From an uncultured bacterium (lineage in GTDB: Bacteria > Armatimonadota > UBA5829): DNA of 64,000 bases. Below, piece after piece: positions 19,366-28,533 of this stretch. Within the stretch, counting starts at the first letter, position 1, and each line of letters begins with the position of its first letter. The DNA is taken from NCBI GenBank assembly GCA_938074205.1, contig CALJES010000002.1:310001-374000 (forward strand), in the 5' to 3' direction. A model generated the notes under the pieces. That model was not told the origin of the DNA. It worked only from the letters and a program-made list of their open reading frames with translations, and ran no database searches. The translations under genes and the position numbers were made by a program.

Positions 19366-22300
19366 TCATCTGGCGGACAGAGAAGCTCTTTCGAGAGTTA
19401 TTGCTATTATTCTCATTTGCTTGTTATCAGGAAGTGTTAGTCCTACAAGCCGACGCTTGGGGTCAACTTGTATAGAGTAGTGATAAAGATAACCTTGCTT
19501 GCCGGGGTCATCGCCTTTCGCGGTATGCAAATGTCGAACGGCGCATCCGATTGTCTCCCCAAACCTTGGGCCCGCAGTCCAATCACTCATGTGCACTTCC
19601 ACGAGTGTTGACCCATCAGCATAGTTAAAACTGAACGTGCCCGAAGCATCTCCGCTGGTTGAAGCACCGAGGACGTGAACAGCCATGTAAAGTCCTTCTT
19701 CAAAAGTCACATTCTGCCCGTTACAAGCTAGGGCTTGTTTGGAGCCTGTGCTCTTATCAGGGTATTGAAAACTAATGCGGCCGTCCGGATGAGAATCGAA
19801 CGTCCATTGGTAGCCGGAAGGATAGACAGACTGTGTTTGTTCGATTCTCGGAGCAAAGTCAGGCGGAATCAGTTCAGCTGGGAAACTGCGTCCTGCGCCA
19901 TCAAAATTTCCCGTCGACCGGTCGATGTCCCAACTTGAAAGCGTGGTGTCATAATGCGGGCTAAGGTCGAGAAATAAGAGCTTCCCGCCGACCACTTCCA
20001 CGAAGAACGGAACCATATCGCCGCCGCGTACAAGTGAGGCTGTTGATGTCCATTTGTCGTCGATTTTCAGGTCCCAGACAAGGGCATACCTGCCATCATA
20101 TTCCGGTGCTTTGACCTTTGTTGATACCATCACAGGCCAGCCGGGTTTGACGTCGACTCCGAGCGGTTGCGTCGGCGAGTCCCACAGCATCAGAGTGCCG
20201 TCGAGATGGAACCAGTGGTATCCGATACTCGTGCGATTCTTGTTCCAAGTGACAGCACCCGTGTTGCGAATCACCACCTTTACATCGTACGACTGCCCGG
20301 CGGTAAGCTTCTCCGGCAGGTTTGAATCTACCACTCTTACTCCGTAGTCTGATTCGTAGATGCCGACAGTCCTCTTAAGCTGCTGCGAGCCATGTTCGGA
20401 GAGCCAGTTCTTGCCGTTATAAATGTCAAATCGAAGTTGATAGCTCCAGGGTTCCCTTGGGTGCCACGCAGGAATAGGCTCACCGTTCGCCAGTGCCAAG
20501 TTCAGCGTGAAAACAAACTCAGCGATCTCCCCAGGCTTGCAGTCTTTCGTCAGGAGTTCCCGGATCTGCTTTATTGGGATCTCATCTTCAATTTCCTCAG
20601 GGCTGTCGTGCTTATACGTCGCCACCTTGAAGAGTTTACAGCCGAGCTTGGTAATTCCCTTGGGCCACACTTGAGTGCCATCGTTTCGCACGCGGATTCT
20701 GACCGGATAGTCGCATTTCGATGCCAGCATAACCGGTGCATCACAGGTCACGTATGTAACTGCCCATTTCTGCGGAGTGCCGACGGTGATTGGAAGTAGC
20801 AGCGGCTGGACACCAAGGGCCGACAACCACTTGTTATCTTGCAGTCTGATTACCTCGAACCTGATCTCATAGTTATCTTCAGGCAGCGGTTTGTTCCTGT
20901 CTCCAACAGCGGCGATACCTATTTGTACGCGGACAAATTCGCCGGGCATTACGTCTTTTTCCAAAACTCGACGTACCTTGCTCTCAGCCACGAACCGACC
21001 TTTCCTGTACCACCTGTAGCCAAGAGCATACCCTTGATTTGCCAGCCACGGCGTTTTTCCGACGTTGCGAATTAGAAGTTCGGCTTGGAATATTTCGCGC
21101 TGTGTTACGACATTAGGTACGCTCCAGCGAACGTATTGAACGTCAAGCTCCTTCTCCCCGGCAAACTGCGCGACCTTACTGCGAGTTGCGTCGATATACT
21201 TTCGTCCGTATTGACGGCTGGCGCACAAGTCACTGCCCTCGTGTAGTTCGTTCCAGCCGTCAAATACAACCCAGTGCGGAGCGTGTGCCAGAACTTGCTG
21301 CCAGTCCTTATCGTACGTTTCGCCTCCCATACGTGAACGAATACGTGGCTCTCGTCCTATTGCAACCGGCGAGTCGTCGAAGCCGGCCCCTACTGACCCG
21401 ATACGAATGCGGCCACCCTCAAGGCAAATAGGTCCTACCCAACCGGCTCCGTAACTCGAGTAGCCGTCAAAGCACCTAGCCTTGCGCTTGAAGTCTTCTG
21501 CAGCAATCCATATCAAGGGGCAACCGAAGTCTTGCTCGAAGCGCTCGTTGCAATACGATACGAAGCTCTCGTCGAAGTCTGAGAAGTACTCGCTTGTATA
21601 CAGGAAGACTATGCAGCCAGGTTTGCCAGCGTTCGGTTTTGCTGCTGGGACAAGCACACGGTATTCCGGCGGTATTCGATCGAAAAAGTCCTTGATCATG
21701 CCGTAAAACGTGCGCTTTACCTCTTCGTCCTTCAAATTAGGTTTGGTGCCGTATGCCAACTGTATCGATGTGGTGTCGAAAAACATTGCCACTCGTGGAA
21801 ATGGTCTGCCTTCTGCTTCCAGCTCGCGCAGCGCAGTTACCATACAGTCCAAGCCTTTGGCGGACCATGTAGACCTGCAGCCCTTGTCGCCCCAATATAT
21901 TGGCAGGATTACGTCGATTCCCGCTGAGACTATGTCTGAGAGCTCTTGCTTGTGCCACTCAACACGGTCTGAGCTGAACCACGGACCAGCCCCGCGTATA
22001 GGAAAGTCCTGAAGCTGGCCAGATCCGTCCGGAAAGCTGATATGGGCTGTTGGTACGTTTCTTCTAGGGTCTGCTTGGTACCAATAGAAGTAGTGCGTGA
22101 AAGTCAATCTCGGAGTCGGATACTTAGCTTCATATACGAAACCCTCTGGCATCGGCAAGTCCATAACGAACATCCAGTTTTTGGACCACTCTGCGCTCTC
22201 GATTGTCCCGTTGATCAGCGGCGGTCTGACTAGCGTCTTGGCACAAACGATCTTGTCGGAGTTCGGCACACTGGCACCAAATGAATAGGTGGCGAAAACC

Positions 22301-22887
22301 ATCCTCGACCATTTGGAAGGATTCAGCACATCTTCCTCAGATCGAACTTCAGGCGAGAGGCTAACGAAATCTCCCGGTTTGGCGTCGTAGCGGCGCACGA
22401 CTACATTGAAACGCATCATGCTACCAAGGGGAGGAGCATTCATGTGCATCAATTGCCACGGAATCGCCATTTCCACGCTAAAACCTTCATCGACGTCATC
22501 GCTGTTATTCAATGTGCCCTGAATGGCGGTGCCGTATTTGAACGAGTATACGGTTTGGGGTTCAAACGTACCGGAGTCGGTGCCTTGAGCAAACTGTGCA
22601 CCGCCGGCAGCTGATACGGACATCGAGAAACAGTTGGGATTAACGCGGTCGCGAGTGTTGTCGTCAGTTTGAATGTAAACAGAGATTAGATCGTCTCCGA
22701 TTACGTCTGCATTGGGCTTGCTACGTGTACCTCGCACATCGGGCCAGTCTGCTTTGAAGCCTGCGTAGAAGTATAGGTCGTCCCACGTTATGTAGCATTT
22801 GATTTGATCTCGAACGGCTTCTTGCCCTACTGCCGGTAATGCGCACAAAAGCATAACCAGGCAAACAACAAGCGGCTTGAATTTCAT
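19366..22887 (-). CDS. Large secreted GH99/DUF5010-like protein with Ig-like repeats
   Basis: A 1173-residue exported protein with signal peptide (residues 1-21, cleavage after AVG). Residues about 24-205 resemble a CBM9-type carbohydrate-binding domain, with a second short CBM9-like start (RPPLINGTIESAEW). Residues about 250-560 look like a GH99/DUF5010-type TIM barrel: HYFYWYQADP, AGIDVILPIYWG and VVFDGWNELHEGSD, where the Glu of WNELHEG is the candidate catalytic residue. Three Ig-like repeats (G-x-x-x-x-V-x-V-x-x-R-N-x-G-x-x-x-W) follow at about 600-990. A C-terminal beta-sandwich (GAGRSFPAELIPP...) fills 1005-1173. It is probably a secreted polysaccharide-acting enzyme; the substrate is not deducible. 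It stands alone between tRNA-Ser and an aminotransferase. Confidence 0.7.
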   Translation of the reverse strand: MKFKPLVVCLVMLLCALPAVGQEAVRDQIKCYITWDDLYFYAGFKADWPDVRGTRSKPNADVIGDDLISVYIQTDDNTRDRVNPNCFSMSVSAAGGAQFAQGTDSGTFEPQTVYSFKYGTAIQGTLNNSDDVDEGFSVEMAIPWQLMHMNAPPLGSMMRFNVVVRRYDAKPGDFVSLSPEVRSEEDVLNPSKWSRMVFATYSFGASVPNSDKIVCAKTLVRPPLINGTIESAEWSKNWMFVMDLPMPEGFVYEAKYPTPRLTFTHYFYWYQADPRRNVPTAHISFPDGSGQLQDFPIRGAGPWFSSDRVEWHKQELSDIVSAGIDVILPIYWGDKGCRSTWSAKGLDCMVTALRELEAEGRPFPRVAMFFDTTSIQLAYGTKPNLKDEEVKRTFYGMIKDFFDRIPPEYRVLVPAAKPNAGKPGCIVFLYTSEYFSDFDESFVSYCNERFEQDFGCPLIWIAAEDFKRKARCFDGYSSYGAGWVGPICLEGGRIRIGSVGAGFDDSPVAIGREPRIRSRMGGETYDKDWQQVLAHAPHWVVFDGWNELHEGSDLCASRQYGRKYIDATRSKVAQFAGEKELDVQYVRWSVPNVVTQREIFQAELLIRNVGKTPWLANQGYALGYRWYRKGRFVAESKVRRVLEKDVMPGEFVRVQIGIAAVGDRNKPLPEDNYEIRFEVIRLQDNKWLSALGVQPLLLPITVGTPQKWAVTYVTCDAPVMLASKCDYPVRIRVRNDGTQVWPKGITKLGCKLFKVATYKHDSPEEIEDEIPIKQIRELLTKDCKPGEIAEFVFTLNLALANGEPIPAWHPREPWSYQLRFDIYNGKNWLSEHGSQQLKRTVGIYESDYGVRVVDSNLPEKLTAGQSYDVKVVIRNTGAVTWNKNRTSIGYHWFHLDGTLMLWDSPTQPLGVDVKPGWPVMVSTKVKAPEYDGRYALVWDLKIDDKWTSTASLVRGGDMVPFFVEVVGGKLLFLDLSPHYDTTLSSWDIDRSTGNFDGAGRSFPAELIPPDFAPRIEQTQSVYPSGYQWTFDSHPDGRISFQYPDKSTGSKQALACNGQNVTFEEGLYMAVHVLGASTSGDASGTFSFNYADGSTLVEVHMSDWTAGPRFGETIGCAVRHLHTAKGDDPGKQGYLYHYSIQVDPKRRLVGLTLPDNKQMRIIAITLERASLSAR

Positions 22888-22955
22888 GTCATCCCAGTCC
22901 TTGTTGGGTCTTCTGGCTAGACCACATCCCCGGTATGCGTATGCTTCGCAATGCT

Positions 22956-24110
22956 CTATAACCTGGCAACGAATCTAGCCATACGTTCCAGAGCTTGGTT
23001 TATCTTATCTAAAGAAGTCGCGTACGAACAGCGTATATAGCCTTCACCGCACTTACCGAAAGCGTTTCCTGGAACAACTGCGACCTTCTCCTCAAACAAA
23101 AGTTTTTCGCAAAACTCATCCGAACTTAGACCAGTGTGCTTTATAGAAGGAAACACGTAAAATGCGCCTTTAGGCATCAAGCACGGTAGTCCAATGTCAT
23201 TAAGGCCTTTAACGATCACACGGCGACGCTGATTGTATTGCTCCACCATTTCTTCGCACTCGCGGTTGGCATTTCGGATCGCCTCTATTGCTGCAAACTG
23301 CGACATCGTGGGGGCGCACATTATCGTGTATTGGTGAATCTTCATCATGGCCTCGACGACCTCAGTCGGTCCTGCTGCGTATCCAATTCTCCATCCAGTC
23401 ATCGCGTAAGCTTTGGAGAAACCGTCAAGAAGTATAGTGCGTTCGTAGGCGCCAGGAAGCGTCGGTATGCTTATGTGTTTCCCTTCATAAGTCAGTCGCC
23501 CGTATATTTCGTCCGACACGATATAAAGATCATATTCTTGTGCAATGCTAACTATTTCTTCCAGAATCTCACGGGGCGCTACGGCTCCTGTCGGATTTGC
23601 AGGGTAACCCAACAAGATTGCTTTTGTGTTGGTTGTTGCTGCGTTTCTTATGTCCTCAGGTTTGACAATGAAACCGTTCTCCACGCACGTGGGAATAGAG
23701 ACAGGTTTCCCCCCTGCAAAAAGAACGCATGGTTGATAGGATACGAAACAAGGTTCGGGGACAATAACCTCATCTTCGGGGTTGAGTATGGCACGCATTG
23801 CAAGGTCCATACCCTCGCTCACTCCCACGGTGATCAAGAGCTGGTTTTCGGGGTTGTAATACAGTCCCTCGCGCTTGTATAGATGTTCAGAGATCGCTCG
23901 TCGAAGCTCCAGCATTCCGTAGTTGGACGTGTAGTGCGTGTAACCGCGTTCAAGCGAATATATGCAGGCCTCGCGAACGCACCATGGGGTGTCAAAATCG
24001 GGTTCCCCTACGCCCAAGGACAACACGTCTTCCATGGTGCTTACTATGTCGAAGAACCTACGTATCCCCGATGGGGGAGTGGACTGGACTATTCTCGAAA
24101 CAGGTCTCAT
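22956..24110 (-). CDS. Class I/II PLP-dependent aminotransferase
   Basis: A fold-type I aminotransferase of the aspartate-aminotransferase/PatA-like group, 384 residues. Visible are the start PSGIRRFFDIV, GVGEPDFDTP, the YPANPTGA motif, SDEIYGRLTYEG, the PLP lysine in LLDGFSKAYAMTGWRIGY, and the C-terminal Arg region EGYIRCSYA. The frame is open to a GTG at 24179, but the ATG at 24110 has GAAGGG about 6 nt upstream and matches the family start, so I chose it. The substrate amino acid is not determined; the neighbouring Lrp-type regulator suggests an amino-acid link. Confidence 0.9.
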   Translation of the reverse strand: MRPVSRIVQSTPPSGIRRFFDIVSTMEDVLSLGVGEPDFDTPWCVREACIYSLERGYTHYTSNYGMLELRRAISEHLYKREGLYYNPENQLLITVGVSEGMDLAMRAILNPEDEVIVPEPCFVSYQPCVLFAGGKPVSIPTCVENGFIVKPEDIRNAATTNTKAILLGYPANPTGAVAPREILEEIVSIAQEYDLYIVSDEIYGRLTYEGKHISIPTLPGAYERTILLDGFSKAYAMTGWRIGYAAGPTEVVEAMMKIHQYTIMCAPTMSQFAAIEAIRNANRECEEMVEQYNQRRRVIVKGLNDIGLPCLMPKGAFYVFPSIKHTGLSSDEFCEKLLFEEKVAVVPGNAFGKCGEGYIRCSYATSLDKINQALERMARFVARL

Positions 24111-24152
24111 ATCTTTCCCTTCAGCCACTGTTGACTTAATTCTTTTGGCAAT

Positions 24153-24210
24153 CGCGGACTGCCCTTTGTTCGGATTCACCCTCTTACTGTCCGGCTTCAG
24201 GCAGTCCGCG
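24153..24210. repeat. Long perfect inverted repeat upstream of the aminotransferase
   Basis: An 11-bp perfect inverted repeat, CGCGGACTGCC (24153-24163) with GGCAGTCCGCG (24200-24210), has a 36-nt loop containing a smaller CGGA/TCCG pairing. On the plus strand TTTT follows. On the minus strand, the gene direction, no T-run follows, so it would be a stable leader or intergenic mRNA structure, or a protein-binding palindrome. Confidence 0.6.
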
Positions 24211-24242
24211 TTTTCCTGGGTAAAAGTTAGTTAAGCCGACTA

Positions 24243-24728
24243 CTAAGGTGTCACAGCAAGTCGGTCGTCTTGTTCCGGTTCTTCGTAGGTTACGCCGTCG
24301 TCCTTGTATTTCTTCAAAAGGAAGCTTGATTTTGTTGATAGTACGCCGTCCAGAGTAGCCAATTTCTCTGCAACGAAAAACGCAACCTCCCGCATGTTTT
24401 GTCCTTCTACGACAACTCTCAAGTCATAGTCGCCGGACACAAGGTATACGGAGTGAACCTCAGGATATTTGTAGATACGTCTGGCTACGTCGTCGAAACC
24501 TACACCTCGCGACGGGCTTACCCTGACATCTATGAATGCGAATACCCTCTCAACACCTGCCCGCTCCCAATCCACAACAGCCTTGTACCGACGAATGATT
24601 CCAGCTTCTTCCATGTGTTTTATGGATTTCCGAACTTCTTCTTCTGACTTGCCGATCATCACAGCTATTTGAGCGGGCGAGGTTCGCGCATCGCGTTCTA
24701 GAATTCGGATTATCTCGTGGTCTATCAT
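24243..24728 (-). CDS. Lrp/AsnC-family transcriptional regulator
   Basis: A 161-residue feast/famine regulator. The N-terminal winged helix-turn-helix spans about residues 1-60 (DHEIIRILERDARTSPAQIA...). The RAM/ActD ligand-binding domain spans about 65-140 with the VYLVSGDYDLRVVVEG core. The ATG at 24728 overlaps the metG stop as ATGA, so it is translated from the metG mRNA. A short acidic tail ends it. The adjacent downstream aminotransferase is a plausible target or co-regulated gene. Confidence 0.9.
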   Translation of the reverse strand: MIDHEIIRILERDARTSPAQIAVMIGKSEEEVRKSIKHMEEAGIIRRYKAVVDWERAGVERVFAFIDVRVSPSRGVGFDDVARRIYKYPEVHSVYLVSGDYDLRVVVEGQNMREVAFFVAEKLATLDGVLSTKSSFLLKKYKDDGVTYEEPEQDDRLAVTP

Positions 24729-26641
24729 CTTATCATGGCTCCTGCAGGCACGTCTTGATCGGGTTGAAGGAGTATTGCTCTCCCGTCAACATCGGCCGCC
24801 AACAGCATTCCATTGGACTCCACACCTCGAATCTTGGCAGGCTGCAGGTTGGCAAGAAGGACAATCTTTTTGCCGATTAGCGATTCAGGTGAATACCACT
24901 CAGCTATACCTGCCACTATTTGGCGTTCCTCATCACCGAGGCTTACCATCAGCTTCAGAAGCTTGTCGGCGCCAGGCACCTTTTCTGCCGACCTTATTTC
25001 GGCGATTCTGAGATCCATTTTGCTGAAATCATTGTAGCTGATGCGTTCCGACACTTTGGTTACCTCCGTTTGGCCAGTAGGAGCGGTAGACTCCAGTCTG
25101 GGGAAGATTGGTTCTGGTCCGAATGTCTGAGTTCCTGGCTTTAACGGCGCTCGATCTTTGGCATTGCTCCATCTCAGCGAGGGGTACTCTTCGTATATGC
25201 CCAACTGGCGAGCCATTTCCTTTGCGGTCGCAGGCATAAAGGGCGAGATCAAGATCGCTGCAGCGCGTGCAACAGCCAGCACCGAATACAGCACCCCAGC
25301 CAGCTCGTCGCTCTTGTTTTGCTTGGCTAGGTTCCAGGGTTGTCTGTCATTCAAGAACTTGTTGCCGGCCGCAAGCATTTGCCAGATCGCGTCTAGAGCA
25401 CGAGTGAACTCCAATGAATCACACGCACTTTCAGCCGTGTCTACTGTTTGCACGATCGTGTCGTACAATTCCGGGTCGCAGCACTGCGCCCGCGGGATCT
25501 TTCTGCCGAAGTACTTTCCGACCATGCTCAGGCTGCGGTTCAGGAAGTTGCCCAGGTCGTTTGCAAGATCAGAGTTGAACCTGTTCCGGAACGACGTCAT
25601 CGAGAAATCGCCGTCCGCACCAAACGTGACTTCTCGGCACATAAAATAGCGCACTGCATCCAGACATACATCTCTCTTGGCACCGCTTTCGGCTGCTAGG
25701 TCTTCTGCCAACTTGGCCGGCGATATCGCGTTGCCTTTGGATTTGCTTATTTTCTCTCCATCTATAGACCACCACCCATGGCCGAACAAGACTCTCGGTA
25801 GTTCCAGTCCTAGAGCCATCAACATAGCAGGCCAGAACGTGCAGTGAAAACGCACGAAGATATCCTTGCCCATAAGCTGGAGGTCGGCGGGCCATATAGA
25901 CTTGAACTTCTCTTCGTCAGCGAGGTAACCTACTGCGCTGATGTAATTGAGAAGCGCGTCAAACCAAACATATATGACCTTTGACGAATCCCCGGGAACT
26001 GGAATACCCCACCCACGGTTCGCTCGCGTTATAGAAACATCCCTAAGTCCCTGCTTTATGAAACTTACGACTTCGTTTTTCCGAAATTCAGGCTGCAGGA
26101 ACTCTGGGTGCGAATCTATGTGTTCGAGCAATCGATCGGAGTATGCCGACAGTCTGAAGTAGTAGTTCTCCTCTTGCACCCATTCAACTGCTCGACCGCA
26201 TTCCGGACACTTGCCCTCTACTAGTTCGCTTTCGGCGAAGAATGTTTCGCAAGGCACGCAGTACCAGCCTGCATATTGTCCCTTGTAGATATCCCCTTGG
26301 TCGAGAAGACGGTTGAAGACAGCCTCTACAACCCTGACGTGGCGCGGCTCCGTGGTACGTATGAAGTCGTCATACTCGATGCCGAGATTCTGCCATACGC
26401 GTTTGAAATCTTCCGCCAGCTTGTCCACGTATTCTTGAGGGTGCATGCCGGCTTCGGCTGCGGCGTTTGCTACTTTGGTAGCGTTTTCATCCGTGCCTGT
26501 CAGGAAATAAGTCTTCTCGCCCTTTAATTTATGGTAGCGGGCAACAACGTCGGCAATAATAGTAGTGTATGCGTTTCCTATGTGAGGTATGTCGTTGACG
26601 TAGTATATAGGTGTCGTGACGTAAAAGACGCTTTTAGACAT
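24725..26641 (-). CDS. metG: Methionyl-tRNA synthetase
   Basis: Charges tRNA-Met. The protein has 638 residues. The HIGH-type motif is PHIGNAY and the KMSKS-type motif is KISKS in DGEKISKSKGN. Zinc-binding cysteines are in the connective peptide (CVPC...CPEC). A C-terminal EMAPII/tRNA-binding domain (DLRIAEI...ANLQPAKIRGVESNGMLLAA) fills about 535-638. The ATG at 26641 was preferred to an upstream TTG (26662). GGAAAGG lies about 12-14 nt before it, which is long. Lrp is coupled downstream. Confidence 0.97.
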   Translation of the reverse strand: MSKSVFYVTTPIYYVNDIPHIGNAYTTIIADVVARYHKLKGEKTYFLTGTDENATKVANAAAEAGMHPQEYVDKLAEDFKRVWQNLGIEYDDFIRTTEPRHVRVVEAVFNRLLDQGDIYKGQYAGWYCVPCETFFAESELVEGKCPECGRAVEWVQEENYYFRLSAYSDRLLEHIDSHPEFLQPEFRKNEVVSFIKQGLRDVSITRANRGWGIPVPGDSSKVIYVWFDALLNYISAVGYLADEEKFKSIWPADLQLMGKDIFVRFHCTFWPAMLMALGLELPRVLFGHGWWSIDGEKISKSKGNAISPAKLAEDLAAESGAKRDVCLDAVRYFMCREVTFGADGDFSMTSFRNRFNSDLANDLGNFLNRSLSMVGKYFGRKIPRAQCCDPELYDTIVQTVDTAESACDSLEFTRALDAIWQMLAAGNKFLNDRQPWNLAKQNKSDELAGVLYSVLAVARAAAILISPFMPATAKEMARQLGIYEEYPSLRWSNAKDRAPLKPGTQTFGPEPIFPRLESTAPTGQTEVTKVSERISYNDFSKMDLRIAEIRSAEKVPGADKLLKLMVSLGDEERQIVAGIAEWYSPESLIGKKIVLLANLQPAKIRGVESNGMLLAADVDGRAILLQPDQDVPAGAMIR

Positions 26642-26679
26642 CAGGCGTGACAACCTTTCCAACTCAGTAACAACGAGAC

Positions 26680-26709
26680 ATGCTACTGATTCGACGGTTT
26701 TACTGTCAA
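26680..26709 (-). promoter_or_regulatory. Probable metG promoter
   Basis: Leftward TTGACA (26709-26704), an 18-nt spacer and TAGCAT (26685-26680). This puts transcription start about 30 nt before the metG ATG. Confidence 0.55.
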
Positions 26710-26911
26710 CGCCCTCGTTTCTGGTTTCCTAAGTCACGCGCAAATTAGTTATTCTTCCGCACCGCATCGGTCATCGCTTCATCGGATGCCGAGAGAGTCT
26801 GTTCGATTGCGGCGTCGTCCTGCTAAGGTGAATGAACTACGTATTTTTGGAAACTGGTGAGCAAATTGGGATGCTGGTTCTAAACCTAGTGTGTCTCACG
26901 AGGAAGTGGTC

Positions 26912-27139
26912 TCACCGCCGACAGGAGCTGCAGCTTGTTGCACTGCACCCTGAACAACTTCCTGAACTCGACGAGGCACTACTGTCACCGTCGGAAACTC
27001 TACTGGCGAAAGTGGACACAAGCCGTCTAACCCTGCCTGAGCCACACTTTGGACAAGCAGCTTTATCGGCTTGGCTTATCGTTGTCAGGAGCTCAAAGCG
27101 ATTGTCGCAGGATTCGCAATTGTATTCGTAAATCGGCAT
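26912..27139 (-). CDS. FmdB-type zinc-ribbon protein
   Basis: A 75-residue protein of the FmdB/CxxC regulatory family: MPIYEYNCESC, then CPKCGSG, forming one zinc ribbon. A Ser/Cys-rich tail (SCSGCSATSCSSC) is common in this family. The ATG at 27139 has GAAGG at 9 nt. It begins 12 nt after ricT and is probably co-transcribed with it. Function is not established; the family is often called a putative regulator. Confidence 0.85.
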   Translation of the reverse strand: MPIYEYNCESCDNRFELLTTISQADKAACPKCGSGRVRRLVSTFASRVSDGDSSASSSSGSCSGCSATSCSSCRR

Positions 27140-27151
27140 ATTCAAACACCT

Positions 27152-28321
27152 TCACTCAGCGTTGTTACCGCCTGTATTAACATCTCGCCATCGTAGCACG
27201 TGGCCGCCGTGTCTGAATTTTGGCCTTCGATAACTGCCACCGTTGCGGTGGCCCTTGTCGGATGCCGGTGGTTGGTTGTTGGAATCGATAGCTGAGTTTG
27301 CGCTTTGAGAAGTGTTGGTCACATCCTCTTGCTCAGGTCGCGCTTGCATTGTGACCGCCAACTCCTCATCATCCGTCTCGGCAAATTCTTCGTCGTCTGC
27401 AGGTTCGTCCTCGTCATAGTCCTCACTTTCGTATTCGTCTTCGCTCTCACTACCGTTCCCGCAGACCAATGGTGCACAGTTGGGTTCGGTCATATTACAG
27501 GCGATGCCATGTTTTCTGCACAAACCTTCCAAATCGAGTTGGTCTGCCCTTACGTGAAACTGCAACTCGTCCTCAGTCTCCAGCGTAAGCGTATTGGTTA
27601 CGAAGTTAACACCCACAACCTTTGCTCTGCCTTTTTCAGTTTGAAGTATCGCGCCAATCGCGGGCAGTCGCTTCTGTGCCTCTCTGTAAAACTCGTGCTC
27701 GTACCGCAGGCAGCACATCAGCTTGCCGCATATGCCTGAGAACTTGGCAGGATTCAAAAACAGACTTTGGTCCTTTGCCATCTTCATGGAAATAGGCTCA
27801 AAGGATGTTAAAAATGTGGAGCAGCACAGTTGACGGCCACAAGTTCCAAAACCGCCGATGATTTTTGCTTCGTCACGAACGCCAATTTGATGTAGTTGCA
27901 CCTTCATCTTAAGGGCGCTCGCCAGATCCTTGACCAGCTCTCGAAAATCCACTCGGCCTTCTGCGGAGAACGAGAATGTTATTTGCGAGCCGTCAAACGC
28001 CATTTCGGCGTTTATCAATTTCATCGGCAAGCCATGCTCAGCAATCTTGCGCTCGCAGAGCTCAAAGGCTTCTTTTTCACGCTCGCGGTTAGATGCTTCC
28101 CGTTCCAGATCTTCGCCTGTAGCGATGCGTGCTATTTTCTTGAGTGGGGCTACCAGTTCGTGTTCAGCAACCTCGCGCGGTTCGACTACAACCTCGCCGA
28201 ATTCCAACCCGCGCGCAGTTTCCGCTATAACAAAATCACCCTCTCGGAGCTTAAGCTCACCAGGGTCGAAATAGTAGACTTTGCCCACCCTTCTAAAACT
28301 TACGCCAACTACGAGGGGCAT
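27152..28321 (-). CDS. ricT: RicT/YaaT-like PSP1-domain protein
   Basis: A 389-residue protein whose residues 1-290 match the PSP1 C-terminal domain family. It has the Cys pattern GGFGTCGRQLCCSTFL and GICGKLMCCLRYEH that in Bacillus RicT helps hold an Fe-S cluster. RicT works with RicA/RicF to modulate RNase Y-dependent mRNA processing. The last about 100 residues are an extra low-complexity tail, acidic (ESEDEYESEDYDEDE) then basic (YRRPKFRHGGH). The ATG at 28321 has AAGAGGA 8 nt upstream. It is divergent from nusA across about 210 nt. No ricA or ricF is nearby. Confidence 0.88.
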   Translation of the reverse strand: MPLVVGVSFRRVGKVYYFDPGELKLREGDFVIAETARGLEFGEVVVEPREVAEHELVAPLKKIARIATGEDLEREASNREREKEAFELCERKIAEHGLPMKLINAEMAFDGSQITFSFSAEGRVDFRELVKDLASALKMKVQLHQIGVRDEAKIIGGFGTCGRQLCCSTFLTSFEPISMKMAKDQSLFLNPAKFSGICGKLMCCLRYEHEFYREAQKRLPAIGAILQTEKGRAKVVGVNFVTNTLTLETEDELQFHVRADQLDLEGLCRKHGIACNMTEPNCAPLVCGNGSESEDEYESEDYDEDEPADDEEFAETDDEELAVTMQARPEQEDVTNTSQSANSAIDSNNQPPASDKGHRNGGSYRRPKFRHGGHVLRWRDVNTGGNNAE

Positions 28322-28415
28322 GTACGCATCCTCTTGGTTCAGAAGGGTATATTAACGATCAATTGGTCTTACTTTAACATTCTAGCACATAGCCGAAAGC
28401 ATCAGCAAACCGGCA

Positions 28416-28444
28416 TTGCAAACGGGCCGGCCATCTGGTATACT
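28416..28444 (+). promoter_or_regulatory. Promoter of the nusA operon
   Basis: TTGCAA (28416-28421), a 17-nt spacer and TATACT (28439-28444). The predicted start near 28451 leaves an 83-nt leader before the nusA ATG. Confidence 0.75.
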
Positions 28445-28472
28445 GAAGATGAAACTGATTGGCATTGCTTTG

Positions 28473-28497
28473 AGAGTGGGTCAAAGCCCACTCTTTT
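28473..28497 (+). terminator. Attenuator-like hairpin in the nusA leader
   Basis: An 8-bp perfect stem, AGAGTGGG (28473-28480) with CCCACTCT (28487-28494), has a 6-nt loop and a TTTT run. It lies about 22 nt after the predicted start and before nusA. Its form is that of an intrinsic terminator, so it could attenuate the operon. Attenuator-type leaders are known before rimP-nusA operons in other bacteria. Confidence 0.6.
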
Positions 28498-28533
28498 CAG
28501 TTTACGACATTGGGGCGGGAGAGCCTACTTGGT

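Noticed and set aside
23238-23882. 214-codon frame antisense to the aminotransferase
   Set aside because: No family motif; the aminotransferase frame has all catalytic motifs.
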